A stretch of 64,000 nucleotides of DNA from Gliomastix tumulicola (taxonomy: Eukaryota; Ascomycota; Sordariomycetes; Hypocreales; Bionectriaceae): positions 186,001 through 250,000 of the forward strand of contig BCHX01000008.1 of NCBI GenBank assembly GCA_001599755.1, read 5' to 3'. This document shows positions 35,975 through 45,319 of this stretch, one piece after another (the stretch's first letter is position 1; every line of letters starts with the position of its first letter). Under the pieces are notes generated by a model, which saw only the letters and a program-made list of their open reading frames with translations, had not been told where the DNA came from and made no database searches. A program made the position numbers and the translations under genes.

Positions 35975-36792
35975 TCTGAAAGGGTCGCAAATGTGTAGAT
36001 ACTAAAAAGTCTCGGAGTCGTCTGGGTGAACAAGGGGGCTCAGAGGATTGGAGGATAAGAGGTGTGAGCTAAGAGACTGGCACCATTCTCTTAATACCCG
36101 CGACAATAAAGCATGTTCGTCCTAGAAGTCAGTGGCCCCTTTGGCTTTGCTCCATCATGACTTGCCCCTTTTAGCTTCCCCGCCAATACTCTGGTGTAAG
36201 TGGCTACTCAGGGATGGAGCTCATTCCGTGATCTTGATAGCAACCAGAACTAACAGGACTTGAGTGTCTCTGATGATGGCACGGAGTAGATCAGCCTCAA
36301 ATATGCCGGACTAGGCTTACTCTCGACACCAAGTCTTTAGAAAATTATGAATGAACTGCTGTAGGTATAATCTAGGTCTGCAAATAGCAGCTGGGCTGTC
36401 TGCAGCTACCAACAGCGTCGAAGCTACTCTGAAATCACCACTTCTCCAACGCAGACGGAGCTTTAGGGTAAGGTAATGGTGGCAACCTCGGCCATGAGCC
36501 GAGAAACCGGAGACAACTGCCAGCAGCCGGACTTACTAGATGGGGCAATATCATCCCTGTTAATGGTGGCATCCACATGTGTCCATGCCCAATACACGGG
36601 CTGCCACGACAACGTGCAGCTGCAGCATTACGTATCGAATGAGGAGAAGAGGGAGTGTCAAGGGATGTCAGTTCACGGATCACGAACTGGTTCGAGACAT
36701 AAGAGTCCACCCTCTATCATCGTGCTTCCGTGCGTGTATGAGGTCGAGAGACGGTTCATACATAAACTTGATACCAATATCAGCTCGTTTCC
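35975..36792. other. Divergent promoter region (SDR / aldo-keto reductase)
   Basis: This is 818 bp between two start codons facing apart. No additional coding signal was recognised. Sites were not assigned. Confidence 0.45.
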
Positions 36793-38028
36793 ATGGCTGC
36801 ACGAGCTCTTCTTACCCCTCAGACCATCCTCCAGTCGACCAAGACGCTGCTGCGCTCCCCTTCTGCACCCAGGTCTCTGCCAACATCGTGGATAGCGAGA
36901 ATGTCATCCATCAATCGCGGTCTGGACAAATACCCTGGCAGGACAAACACGCTGAACACCGGCCAGATCCTGCCCGCCATCGGCCTTGGCACCTTCCAAG
37001 ACCCCGATGAGCAGGAACATTCTGTCTACACGGCTTTGAAGTGTGGCTACCGACACATTGACACTGCGCATAAGTTCGTACCGCATCCTCCAATCGATCA
37101 TCTACGACAGCATCGCTGATACTTCAGTCCTCCAGCTATGGCACGGAAAAGCAGGTGGGATGGGGACTTAAGCGCAGCGGCGTGCCAAGAGAGGAGATAT
37201 TTCTCACCACCAAGCTTTGGTGCAATGCACACCACCCCGATGACGTGGAGCCTGCCTTGGACGAGTCTCTGAGGGACCTGGACACGGACTACCTCGATCT
37301 ATACCTCATGCACTATCCTTGCTCTTTCAAGCGTGGACCGGACTTCTTGCCATTTGGCCCAGATGGCAAGATGATCACCGAGCCCACGCATTTTCTCGAT
37401 ACCTGGAAGGCTATGGAGAAGCTGCTTGACACCGGCAAGGTGAGGGCCATCGGCGTCTCGAATTTCAGCAAGATCGAGCTGGAGCAGATCCTCGACAAGG
37501 GCACTGTGGTGAGTCTCTTGCATTTCTATCTACGATTCTGACAACCTCATAATGAGCTGCATGCTGACAGTTCTTGGGATGTAGGTGCCCGCTGTTCACC
37601 AAACTGAGATGCACCCGTACCTCCAACAGCAGGAATTTGCGGACTGGCACAAGGAGAAGGGCATTCACATCATACAGTTCAGCCCCTGCGGCAACTTGAA
37701 CCCCTTTTACCGCGACGTGTCTTGGGCGAAGGACGTGGCTCAGATGACCCGTCTCATCGATCATCCCGTTCTCCTCGAGGTCGCTAAGAAGCACGGCAAG
37801 TCACCTATTCAGATCGCCCTTGCTTGGGCCGTTGCGAATGGGAGATCCGTAATCCCAAAGAGCACAATCGAATGGCAGGTGCAAGAGAATGCCGAGGCGG
37901 ACTCAATTGCTCTTGACGAGGCGGATATGGCTGCCATCAAGACGATGGATCAGAAGGCCAGATTCAATGATCCAAGTGCCGACTTTGGATACAAGCTGTA
38001 TGTTGGACTGGACGGCGCGGCCTTCTAA
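36793..38028 (+). CDS. Aldo-keto reductase
   Basis: This is an NADPH-dependent carbonyl/aldose reductase with a (beta/alpha)8 barrel. Exons: 36,793-37,073, 37,136-37,508, 37,585-38,028, giving 365 aa from the first ATG or 329 aa from the second (36,901). Catalytic set: Asp in HIDTA, Tyr in HNYGTEKQVG (restored across intron 1), Lys in TTKLW, His in LMHYP. The cofactor segment is VIPKSTIEWQVQEN. The 36 extra N-terminal residues of the long form are basic and Ser/Arg-rich (MAARALLTPQTILQSTKTLL ...) and resemble a mitochondrial presequence. The first ATG has a good context (CCATGG). Both forms may be made. It is part of the sugar-gene run. Confidence 0.9.
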
Positions 38029-38337
38029 ATAAAAGTAGTGGTATAGGTATAAGACGTAGTCATGGAGACAGAGTAAGCGGTGGCGACGAATCAAGCACAA
38101 GAATCTTATAAGTTCCTCATCTTGATCATGCGGTAAACTTAGTGTGATAAGTCTCAGTATTCAAGAGCTGTGATGGCCTCAATGCTCGACAGCAGTGTAA
38201 TATATTTAATTCATGAGTTTTAAGAACAGCAGGCCATATCTCAAGTACCGTAGACTAATATTATCTATAGTAGCGAAACATGTGTACGTCAAACTTCTCC
38301 GAAACGTTTTGTTAAATATACGAGCGTGGTCTTGAAT
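38029..38337. other. Convergent intergenic region
   Basis: This is 309 bp between two stop codons facing each other. It holds the 3' UTRs only; no gene was seen. Confidence 0.45.
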
Positions 38338-39758
38338 CTACTTCAGGTGCAACTTGAACAACTGTAAAGCCGCTGAAGCCATAGGCATAGAGGCGCCAAG
38401 GGTATTTGCTTTACGCAGGGCACCCTCCTATTTACACACGAGCACCCCGGTTAGTACAACCTCGGCCTTCTTTCAATGAATAAGACTTACCAGACGTTCT
38501 TTGATACTCTCGGCTGCCGGCACGTCCCGCAGCGACCAGCTTGGTTTCACCATTTTAGGCACACATTCGACGAACTGGGTATTGGAACCGGCCGCTTTGC
38601 TGATAATATCGTACATGGTATTGGTGTCCAACCCAACTGCCTCCGTGAAGCCCATAGCTTCCGCTGAGGTAGCCAGATGAACGCCGGCGAAGATATCGAT
38701 GATGTCCTGTGTCTGGATGGTTTCGTTCCGGGGGAAGATCTGAGCACACTCGCTGTCTTTGGTCATCCTATGTATCGTGTCGAAGGGATGACCAGGGAGG
38801 AAGAGACGCCAGAGGGTTGAATCGTCATCTTTGGCCCAGCCTGCGTGCGCGCCGGCAATGTATATTTGCTCGGCCGTCGCCACGAGAATGGTGGGAAAGG
38901 ATACAAGGCGACTCGTGTTGACAATGATGGACTGTGACGACGTCAGCATAATTACTTTGCAAAGACTTAGCCAAATCAGCTACACCCTAAACGGGTTGTA
39001 CTCACAGAGTCCTTTTGGCTGTTGGGGATGACGGAGTAGATCGTCTTGTCTCCCTCGAGCATATGAGGTATTCTGTTGCCATTGATCCAACTCCATCCAT
39101 CACTGGCTTGGACGGCTTCAAAGACGGCCTTCGTGTTCAAGCCCGCCAGCGCAGTGAGAGCCATGGCCTCATTGGCAAGTGCAATCTCAACTTCGGGCAT
39201 GATCTGATGGCACATCTTTGCCTTGGAGCCGGCTCCGATGCCGCCGGGGATCGTGTATAGTACCGCGCTCAAGGCCTCCAGAACAGGACGAGCCTTTTCC
39301 AGCCCTGGCTCTGGGCCCGAGCTGAAGATAGACAGTTCGCCGCTTGCCGCCCGTGGTGTTCCTCCTGATACGGGGCAGTCGAGGAGGTAGACATCGGGCC
39401 GTTTGAACTCGTCATCGAGCCGACTTCGCACTTCATCGCAGTAACTTGGCGGCACCGTCGAGCTCACAATGATAACAGCATTCTCCCCAAGGCCGCTAAT
39501 TGCCCCAGTGACATCCTCAAAAAGGACAGACGATACCTGGGAGCTGCTGGTCACCATGATGACGAGCACATCAGCGTCTCTCGCCACTGCAGCGGGACTA
39601 GAGGCAGCTTGGCCACCAGCATCGGCAAACTTGTCCAGAAGAGGCTGAAAGACGTCGAATCCAGTAACCGTGAACCCCTCTTTCAATAGATGTTTCGCCA
39701 TCCCCCCTCCCATCGCACCCAGGCCTAAGAACCCAACCGGCAGTTGCGTCTTCGGCAT
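38338..39758 (-). CDS. 3-hydroxyisobutyrate / L-threonate dehydrogenase-like (6PGDH superfamily)
   Basis: It is 427 aa in three exons: 39,758-39,006, 38,931-38,491, 38,427-38,338. The N-terminal Rossmann domain opens VGFLGLGAMGGGMAKHLL. DCPVSGGTPRAASGELSI is the substrate-binding signature. KAKMCHQIM carries the likely catalytic Lys. A second all-helical region (GVHLATSAEAMGFTEAVGLD) is like NAD_binding_11, ending LGASMPMASAAL. This is the beta-hydroxyacid dehydrogenase family: it would oxidise a 2- or 3-hydroxy acid such as an aldonic or tetronic acid with NAD(P)+. It is divergent from the class II aldolase, with 516 bp between the starts. Confidence 0.86.
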
Positions 39759-40274
39759 GATTGACTCTGGTGTATGATCCAGATAAAGTAGAGGTGGTTG
39801 TGTCGAGGATATTCCAGGCTTTGGTTGCAACCTTCCGGGTATCAGTAAGGCGCTGATGTGCTGGCTAGACCACAAACGAGATTCGTGGACGCCATGTATC
39901 ACATGTATACCCCAGTATCGATGTCCTGGCAATGACGTGGGGCACAGCACATCAACACGGAGCGTCTCCAGACTGATGAGGCTTGGCTTTCAGGTTCCCC
40001 CTTTGAGAATCCCCGAAGTGACTCTGCTGCATGATGCAACTCCACATCTGAGGGGAAACTTGCTGATCGCCGAAGACGTGGGAACCAACATCTACGGGTT
40101 TACAACGGGAAGGAGAATCGTCCGTCATGTGCAGCTTGTAATGCTCTCCGCACGGACACACTTGCGTAAGTACATCGCAAGTCATCAGGTGAAAAAGAGA
40201 ACAGCCAAACTCGCCAACGCGAAACATCGTCCAACACACGCAATCCCACGCCTCTATTGAAGCATTCATGCAAA
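39759..40274. promoter_or_regulatory. Shared divergent promoter (dehydrogenase / class II aldolase)
   Basis: This is 516 bp between two starts facing apart, in line with joint regulation of two enzymes that are elsewhere fused in one polypeptide. No operator was assigned. Confidence 0.5.
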
Positions 40275-41287
40275 ATGGCCGTTGACGCACTTCGAGACAA
40301 CAAGACACTGCAGATCGTGCAGAAAGCTGCACAAGGCCGATACGGTGTCCTTGCTGCCATTGCGTGGGTCACAGCCTAAGAACCATCCCGTACATTGAGC
40401 AGTCTACTGACATATTGGTCCATGGGGCGTCGTCTTGCCAGCTACAATGTCGAGCATATCATCGGCTTCGTAAAAGCGGCCGAGGAGCGACGATCACCAC
40501 TCATCATCCAGCTATTCCCATGGGCCGTCACCTTCTCGGACGGTCTGCTGGTCCACTTTGCCGCCCAAGCAGCCAGCAAGGCGAGTGTCCCTATTTCCGT
40601 GCACCTGGATCACTGCCAGGACGAGGACATGGTCAAGAGGGCGTGCGAGCTCCCCTTCGACTCCATCATGGTTGATATGTCACATCACTCCAAGGAAGAG
40701 AACCTGGCCAAGACGAGGGAGTTGGTGGCGTACTGCCAGGCTCGTGGCAAGGCGACAGAAGCAGAGCCTGGCAGAATCGAAGGAGGGGAGGACGGGATTT
40801 CCGATACCGCCGATCTGAGCGGCTTGATGACCACGCTGGAGGAGACGCAGCAGTTTGTGGAAACGGGTGTGAATCTGCTGGCTCCTGCGTTTGGCAACGT
40901 ACATGGAGAGTACGGCCCACGAGGCGTCATTTTGGAATGGGACAGGTACGTGACCAAATTAGAGTGAACTGGTATGCCTCTGCAATGTTGCTGACCAAAA
41001 TCGACGGATGAAGATTGGAAGAGATTCACCGAAAGACAACAGAGGGCAACGTGGTTCTTGCTCTTCATGGGGTGAACCGTTTCCCGGAATCTTTGACCAG
41101 GAAGCTGATTGCCGCCGGGGCTGTGAAGATCAACGTGAACCGCGATATCCTCATGGACTACTACAATCATCTGGAGCAGCGTATCAACAAAGTGCCTTTC
41201 ACCCAGTTGATGGAGGAGGGGGTGCAAAAGGTGGCTGAATCAATGGCACGGCATATGGACATTGTGCTCTCGTCCGGCAAGGCGTAA
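40275..41287 (+). CDS. Class II (zinc) ketose-bisphosphate aldolase family protein
   Basis: It is 288 aa in three exons: 40,275-40,363, 40,442-40,945, 41,014-41,287. The family frame is clear: YNVEHIIGFVKAAEERRSPL, zinc ligand and acid in VHLDHCQDEDMV, FDSIMVDMSHHSKEEN, EAEPGRIEGGEDG, and zinc ligands in FGNVHGEYGP and LALHGVN. Two phosphate-contact motifs differ from ordinary fructose-bisphosphate aldolases. The usual HGG(S/T)G reads HGVNR, and the usual NVNTD reads NVNRD. That argues for a substrate other than a standard sugar bisphosphate, for example a sugar acid or tetronate derivative. The gene is divergent from the hydroxyacid dehydrogenase, which fits a shared pathway. Confidence 0.87.
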
Positions 41288-41371
41288 GCTTAGTTGAAGA
41301 ACCGGACATAGATAGAGGCTTGGGGATTGTGAAGATGAGATTTCTTTTGTCAACTGAAAAGTACATGTTTC

Positions 41372-42570
41372 TCATTCTGTCAGTACTAGATAGGCGTTCT
41401 GCGCTCTGGGCAACTGACGACCCCTGACGCCAACATAGCATCTGAAGATATCGCCCGCATACTTCACAGATTCTGGGTATTTCTCTGGCTCTTTCTCTTG
41501 CTCGCTGGTAACGTAGGCGTACTCGCCTGCGAATGCGACAGCCTACACGCCAACATGGGTTAGCAAACCTATCAAAGAGGAAAAAATGATGACAAGACTG
41601 CGAGTTGAGCAACATACGGTAATGCATCGTGTAGGTAGCTCAATTTGAGCCGTCACTTGCCCCTGGGGAGAAACGCAAATAACTCTCCAAGCCCCCCAGA
41701 CAGCAACCCAGAGATTCCCGTCTGTGTCTTGTGCATGACCGTCTGGCCCAGTGCCTTCATCAAAACCCTGAAAGAAGGTACACCGAGAAGACAGGTCTCC
41801 AGATTCATCGTTGTACTCGTAGGCGTAGATACATCTGTCGAGTGTGTCCGTCATGTAGAGCGTCTGGCTACGGCTAGAGAAGCTCATGCCGTTGGGGATG
41901 GTGAAGTTCGAGAGTACGCGATGCAGTTGAGCGTCTGGGTCTAGCCTGAAGAGAACACCGGCTGTTGCAAAATCTAAGCGTCTCGAATCTTGACCAATGG
42001 TAAGATGAGTGAGAACTTACCGCCAGTGATGAAGGAAGTGGTCTCTGGGTCGCTTAATGCGCTCGACCAGAACCTGCCTTGGGGATCGACACCGCCGTCG
42101 TTCGCCCGCATGCGCTCGGCCTTGCCATCTTCCTCTTCTTCATTCCAAAATCGTCTGATATACCGCATCTCAGGGCTGCTCTTCTTCGCAATTCCAATCC
42201 CGTATTTGCCGCCAAACATGAAACTGTCACCATCCCCTTCAATGTCGGCTGTCACGCTTCACAGGGTTTGGCGTTAGCACCGTTCGTCGACCGAACTCCG
42301 AACGTGGTTCGACTTAGACGCTCACCAGATAGATGACTCATATCTCTGCTTGGAAATAGAGGTTGGCCCATGATCTAAGGATACGCGGTACACAGTCTGA
42401 CCAACGATATCGACAAATCGAAGGATATTTCCCGGCATCTCCCAAAAGGGGCTCTCTGCCAGGCCGCAGTTGAGGTGTAAAAATGGCTTAATAGTGTCAC
42501 GATTGTCAGTCAGGTGTTATAATCGAACTTAAGGGGTGGTATTTACTTCGGTCACCTTGAAATTCTTCAT
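41372..42570 (-). CDS. SMP-30/gluconolactonase family sugar lactonase
   Basis: It is 311 aa in five exons: 42,570-42,547 (24 nt), 42,486-42,326, 42,256-42,021, 41,961-41,618, 41,542-41,372. Introns are 59-75 bp, in phase throughout. It is a six-bladed beta-propeller that hydrolyses aldonolactones using a divalent metal. Family marks: GLAESPFWEMPGNILRFVDI with the metal-binding Glu, ANDGGVDPQGRFWSSALSD, IPNGMSFSSRSQTLYMTDT, and DGHAQDTDGNLWVAVWGA. The same-strand neighbour is a sugar dehydrogenase whose product would be a lactone, and an epimerase follows. A TATA-like TATTTAAATA sits about 90 bp upstream of the start (42,661-42,670). No single ORF spans the gene because of the many introns. 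Confidence 0.88.
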
Positions 42571-42660
42571 CTCGAGGGACAGATGTGGTGTTTGGATAGG
42601 CTTAGTGTGTGGATGAGGGAGAGAAAGAAATGGACTGTCTGGAAAGTGCGGACCGGGTTG

Positions 42661-42670
42661 TATTTAAATA
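42661..42670 (-). promoter_or_regulatory. TATA-like box of the lactonase gene
   Basis: TATTTAAATA lies 91-100 bp upstream of the lactonase ATG, a plausible core-promoter position. Sequence evidence only. Confidence 0.35.
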
Positions 42671-42849
42671 TTCTGGACGACCCATAATCTACTGAGTATC
42701 ATGTTTATCGTGGATAAAATATGACGCGGTTCTTGACTGCATCGCACCCTACTTCATGACCACATAATCAGGAGAGCATCACTGCAGTACCTCTATTACA
42801 TTATGTACTATAGGCTAGCTACTTTAGCTGGTGTCCCCCCATATACTAC

Positions 42850-43632
42850 CTACACCCATCCTGAATCGACAATAATACTCTGCTTCGTCACGCCAGAACT
42901 ATCATCGGCTCCTAGCCAGAGTGCCAGTCTCGCCACTTCATCCGGCTGCATGAGGTGCTTAAGCGACTGATTCTGAAGCACTTGCGCCTCGTATTCTGGT
43001 GTCAGAATATCACGCTTCTGCCGCTCTGTCGCAATCGCCCCAGGCATGATGCTGTTGACTCTGATCCCCCGCGGCCCAAACTCCTTCGCCAAGGTCTTGG
43101 TGAGGCCTACAATCGCGGCTTTGCTAGTGACATAGGGGACAAGACCTGTACCAGCAATGGCCCAAGTGATGCTCCCCATGTTGATGACTGAAGAAGTACC
43201 GGCGGCGATCAGACCGGGCATGAGTGCTTGCGTGAGGAAGAAGATGTGGTTCAGGTTAACGGAGATGTCGTCGTTCCACTGCTCACTGGAGATCTCGAGA
43301 GTCGGACGGCGAGTGTCCCGTGCCGCGTTGTTGACGAGAACGTCAATCTTTGGGAATTCAGCTAGAATTTTGCTGGCGGTTGGGCGCAGCTCCCCGTCGA
43401 TGTTTCGGAGGTCGCATTTGAAGAAGGTAGGAGGGTGCGCCGCGCTGCGGTCTCTCAGACCTTGTATCAGCGCGTGGGCATCGTCCTCTAGGACATCTAG
43501 AAGTATAACTTGAGATCCTTGGAGGACAAAGTGCTCAACGATGGAAGCCCCGATGCCTGTGGCGCCCCCGGAGACCACAACCACTCGGTCTACTAGACTG
43601 GGGTACGTAGCGTATTTCTTGTTTGTAGACAT
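42850..43632 (-). CDS. Short-chain sugar 1-dehydrogenase, XylB-like
   Basis: It is 260 aa in a single exon. The ATG at 43,632 is chosen; the in-frame codon at 43,689 is TTG. The sequence resembles bacterial NAD-dependent D-xylose/aldose dehydrogenase (Caulobacter XylB) along its length: YPSLVDRVVVVSGGATGIGA (cofactor loop), KCDLRNIDGE, VLVNNAARDTR, NVNLNHIFFLTQALMPG, INMGSITWAIAG, YVTSKAAIVG (YxxxK), LAKEFGPRGIRVNSIMPG, TERQKRDILTPEYEAQ and VDSGW. These enzymes oxidise a free aldose at C1 to its lactone, exactly the substrate type of the lactonase next door. The sugar (xylose, arabinose, galactose, fucose or other) cannot be fixed by eye. Confidence 0.87.
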   Translation of the reverse strand: MSTNKKYATYPSLVDRVVVVSGGATGIGASIVEHFVLQGSQVILLDVLEDDAHALIQGLRDRSAAHPPTFFKCDLRNIDGELRPTASKILAEFPKIDVLVNNAARDTRRPTLEISSEQWNDDISVNLNHIFFLTQALMPGLIAAGTSSVINMGSITWAIAGTGLVPYVTSKAAIVGLTKTLAKEFGPRGIRVNSIMPGAIATERQKRDILTPEYEAQVLQNQSLKHLMQPDEVARLALWLGADDSSGVTKQSIIVDSGWV

Positions 43633-43899
43633 CGCTTCCGTCTTTCGGCTAGTCGTATGCTGCTGCAGGAGAGGGAAATGGGCATGCAATGACGGGGGTG
43701 TCTGCCACTTCCCCTCACTAAGTTATAGAGGCTTGATATCATAGACTCAAGCCCCTCCCTGAAACTGAGATCCTGATTGGAGAGTTGGCTGGGAGGTGGA
43801 CCTTGCCGGACTTCCAAATGGGGCAAGATTGAAGATTCAGAGAGCACAGTTAGGATCTGCCACTAAAACGCCTTGACGAACTACCTAAAGGAGTAGCGC

Positions 43900-44964
43900 T
43901 TACACCGGTGCATCACACCAAGCTCGATACTGATTCTTGCATCCCCAGACTTGGCCCCTCTTCAACAGCACCATGTTCCTCCATCCAGGCTGGTTCACAG
44001 CGTTCACGTAGCGATTCGGCTCCACGGCGAAGCCGCTTCGAGGTCCCCGAGCGGGAACTGCACCATGTCCGTCGCCACGATCGGGGATTGCTGGCACGTT
44101 GATCCCGTCGCCCGAGTAGAACTGGAAAGATGGCTCCGTGGTTGTGACCTCGAGATGAATACGGGTCTCCGGGCAATATGCGGAGACACACCGACGGAGT
44201 TGGCGACTTCTGGTATCCAAAGGAATAGAGGACGGGTCCTCGTCGAGGACAAAGCATTCGTCGATAGATGGGCCGAGACTGCTGAAGGCTGTTGGCTGCT
44301 GGTCTGGACCGACGTCTGGAGACGGGACAATCCGACCTGTAGGGATCTGGTAGTGGCTGTCCGCCTCCAGTTGTCGATTCGTGGCGAATGAGATCCCAGT
44401 TCCTTCGATCGAGGGCGAAGGGCCGATGTTCCAGTAGGCGTGATTCGTGAGTGAGCACACCGTTTCGTGAATGTCCTGCTCGTGTCCAACCATTTCCACC
44501 TCGTACTCCACGTCCAAAGTCACCTCCTCCACGGCGGTGCAGCCCTTCTGACCTTGAACCTTGTGATGAATATGATACCAAATTCGGGCCTCGACCTCGC
44601 CAGGGAAGCCTTCGTCGCCATCTGGACTCTTTAGAGTGAACTCGAGGACATCCCTACCATTGCGTCTAATTTGCTTTGGCCCGTCCCAGATGCACTTCCC
44701 CCAACCTTTGACCCCGCCATGCAGTGTAGTGATACCACGCTCATTCTGGGCCAGAATGTAGTCGCGTCCGTTGAGGCTCTTGATCACCCCGTTCGAGACT
44801 CGATTTGGGACCCTCCCAATCGTCTCCCCAAAGTAGGGATGGGCAACTGCCTCATAGTCTGTTTGCCGGGGAAACCCGAGGGTGATATTCCTTCCTCCGA
44901 TTTTGAACTCCTGAATGATGGCGCCGAGGGGAAGAAACTTCACAGGTGATGTTTCGGATGGCAT
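43900..44964 (-). CDS. Aldose 1-epimerase (galactose mutarotase family)
   Basis: It is 354 aa in a single exon. The start MPSETSPVKFLPLGAIIQEF at 44,964 is preferred; the longer frame begins with GTG at 45,015. Family marks: LGFPRQTDYEAVAHPYFGETIGRVPNR, TTLHGGVKGWGK (first His), SLTNHAYWNIG (second His), and FAVEPNRYVNAVNQP with the Glu base. It interconverts alpha and beta anomers, feeding the anomer that the neighbouring dehydrogenase uses. It is in tandem with the dehydrogenase and lactonase on one strand. Confidence 0.92.
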   Translation of the reverse strand: MPSETSPVKFLPLGAIIQEFKIGGRNITLGFPRQTDYEAVAHPYFGETIGRVPNRVSNGVIKSLNGRDYILAQNERGITTLHGGVKGWGKCIWDGPKQIRRNGRDVLEFTLKSPDGDEGFPGEVEARIWYHIHHKVQGQKGCTAVEEVTLDVEYEVEMVGHEQDIHETVCSLTNHAYWNIGPSPSIEGTGISFATNRQLEADSHYQIPTGRIVPSPDVGPDQQPTAFSSLGPSIDECFVLDEDPSSIPLDTRSRQLRRCVSAYCPETRIHLEVTTTEPSFQFYSGDGINVPAIPDRGDGHGAVPARGPRSGFAVEPNRYVNAVNQPGWRNMVLLKRGQVWGCKNQYRAWCDAPV

Positions 44965-45319
44965 TTTGAAGTCCAAGAGCAGTGAAGAGCCTGCAGCGTC
45001 CGAATGTGCGCACACTGGGCGAGCTAGCTGATGGCTTTTGTACTTTAATAGTAAAGGATCGTCACGTTGTCCTCGGTAGAGTTTGAATAATCCAAATCGG
45101 GATTTCCGAGATCAAGCGGACCCGAACTCCTACGCATTCGCTCACCCAGTGGTTTCTTTATGCGACCTGTCAGTGACTTCAGCGATTTGCTACTGGTCGT
45201 CCGATTTAAGAAACTCAGGTATAAAGTCGGACGAAGAATAGTAAAATTATGCACTATATACCACCTCATAGCCTTAATGGCCGTTCCTTTAGTATAAATC
45301 TTCCATCGACTCATACCAG
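44965..45319. other. Intergenic region (promoter of the epimerase)
   Basis: This is 355 bp with a few AT-rich patches. No gene was recognised. Confidence 0.45.

Noticed and set aside
43913..44581. 222-codon minus-strand ORF overlapping the aldose epimerase in another frame
   Set aside because: The epimerase frame holds all catalytic motifs; this one is compositionally odd (Arg/Gly/Ser-rich) and unsupported.
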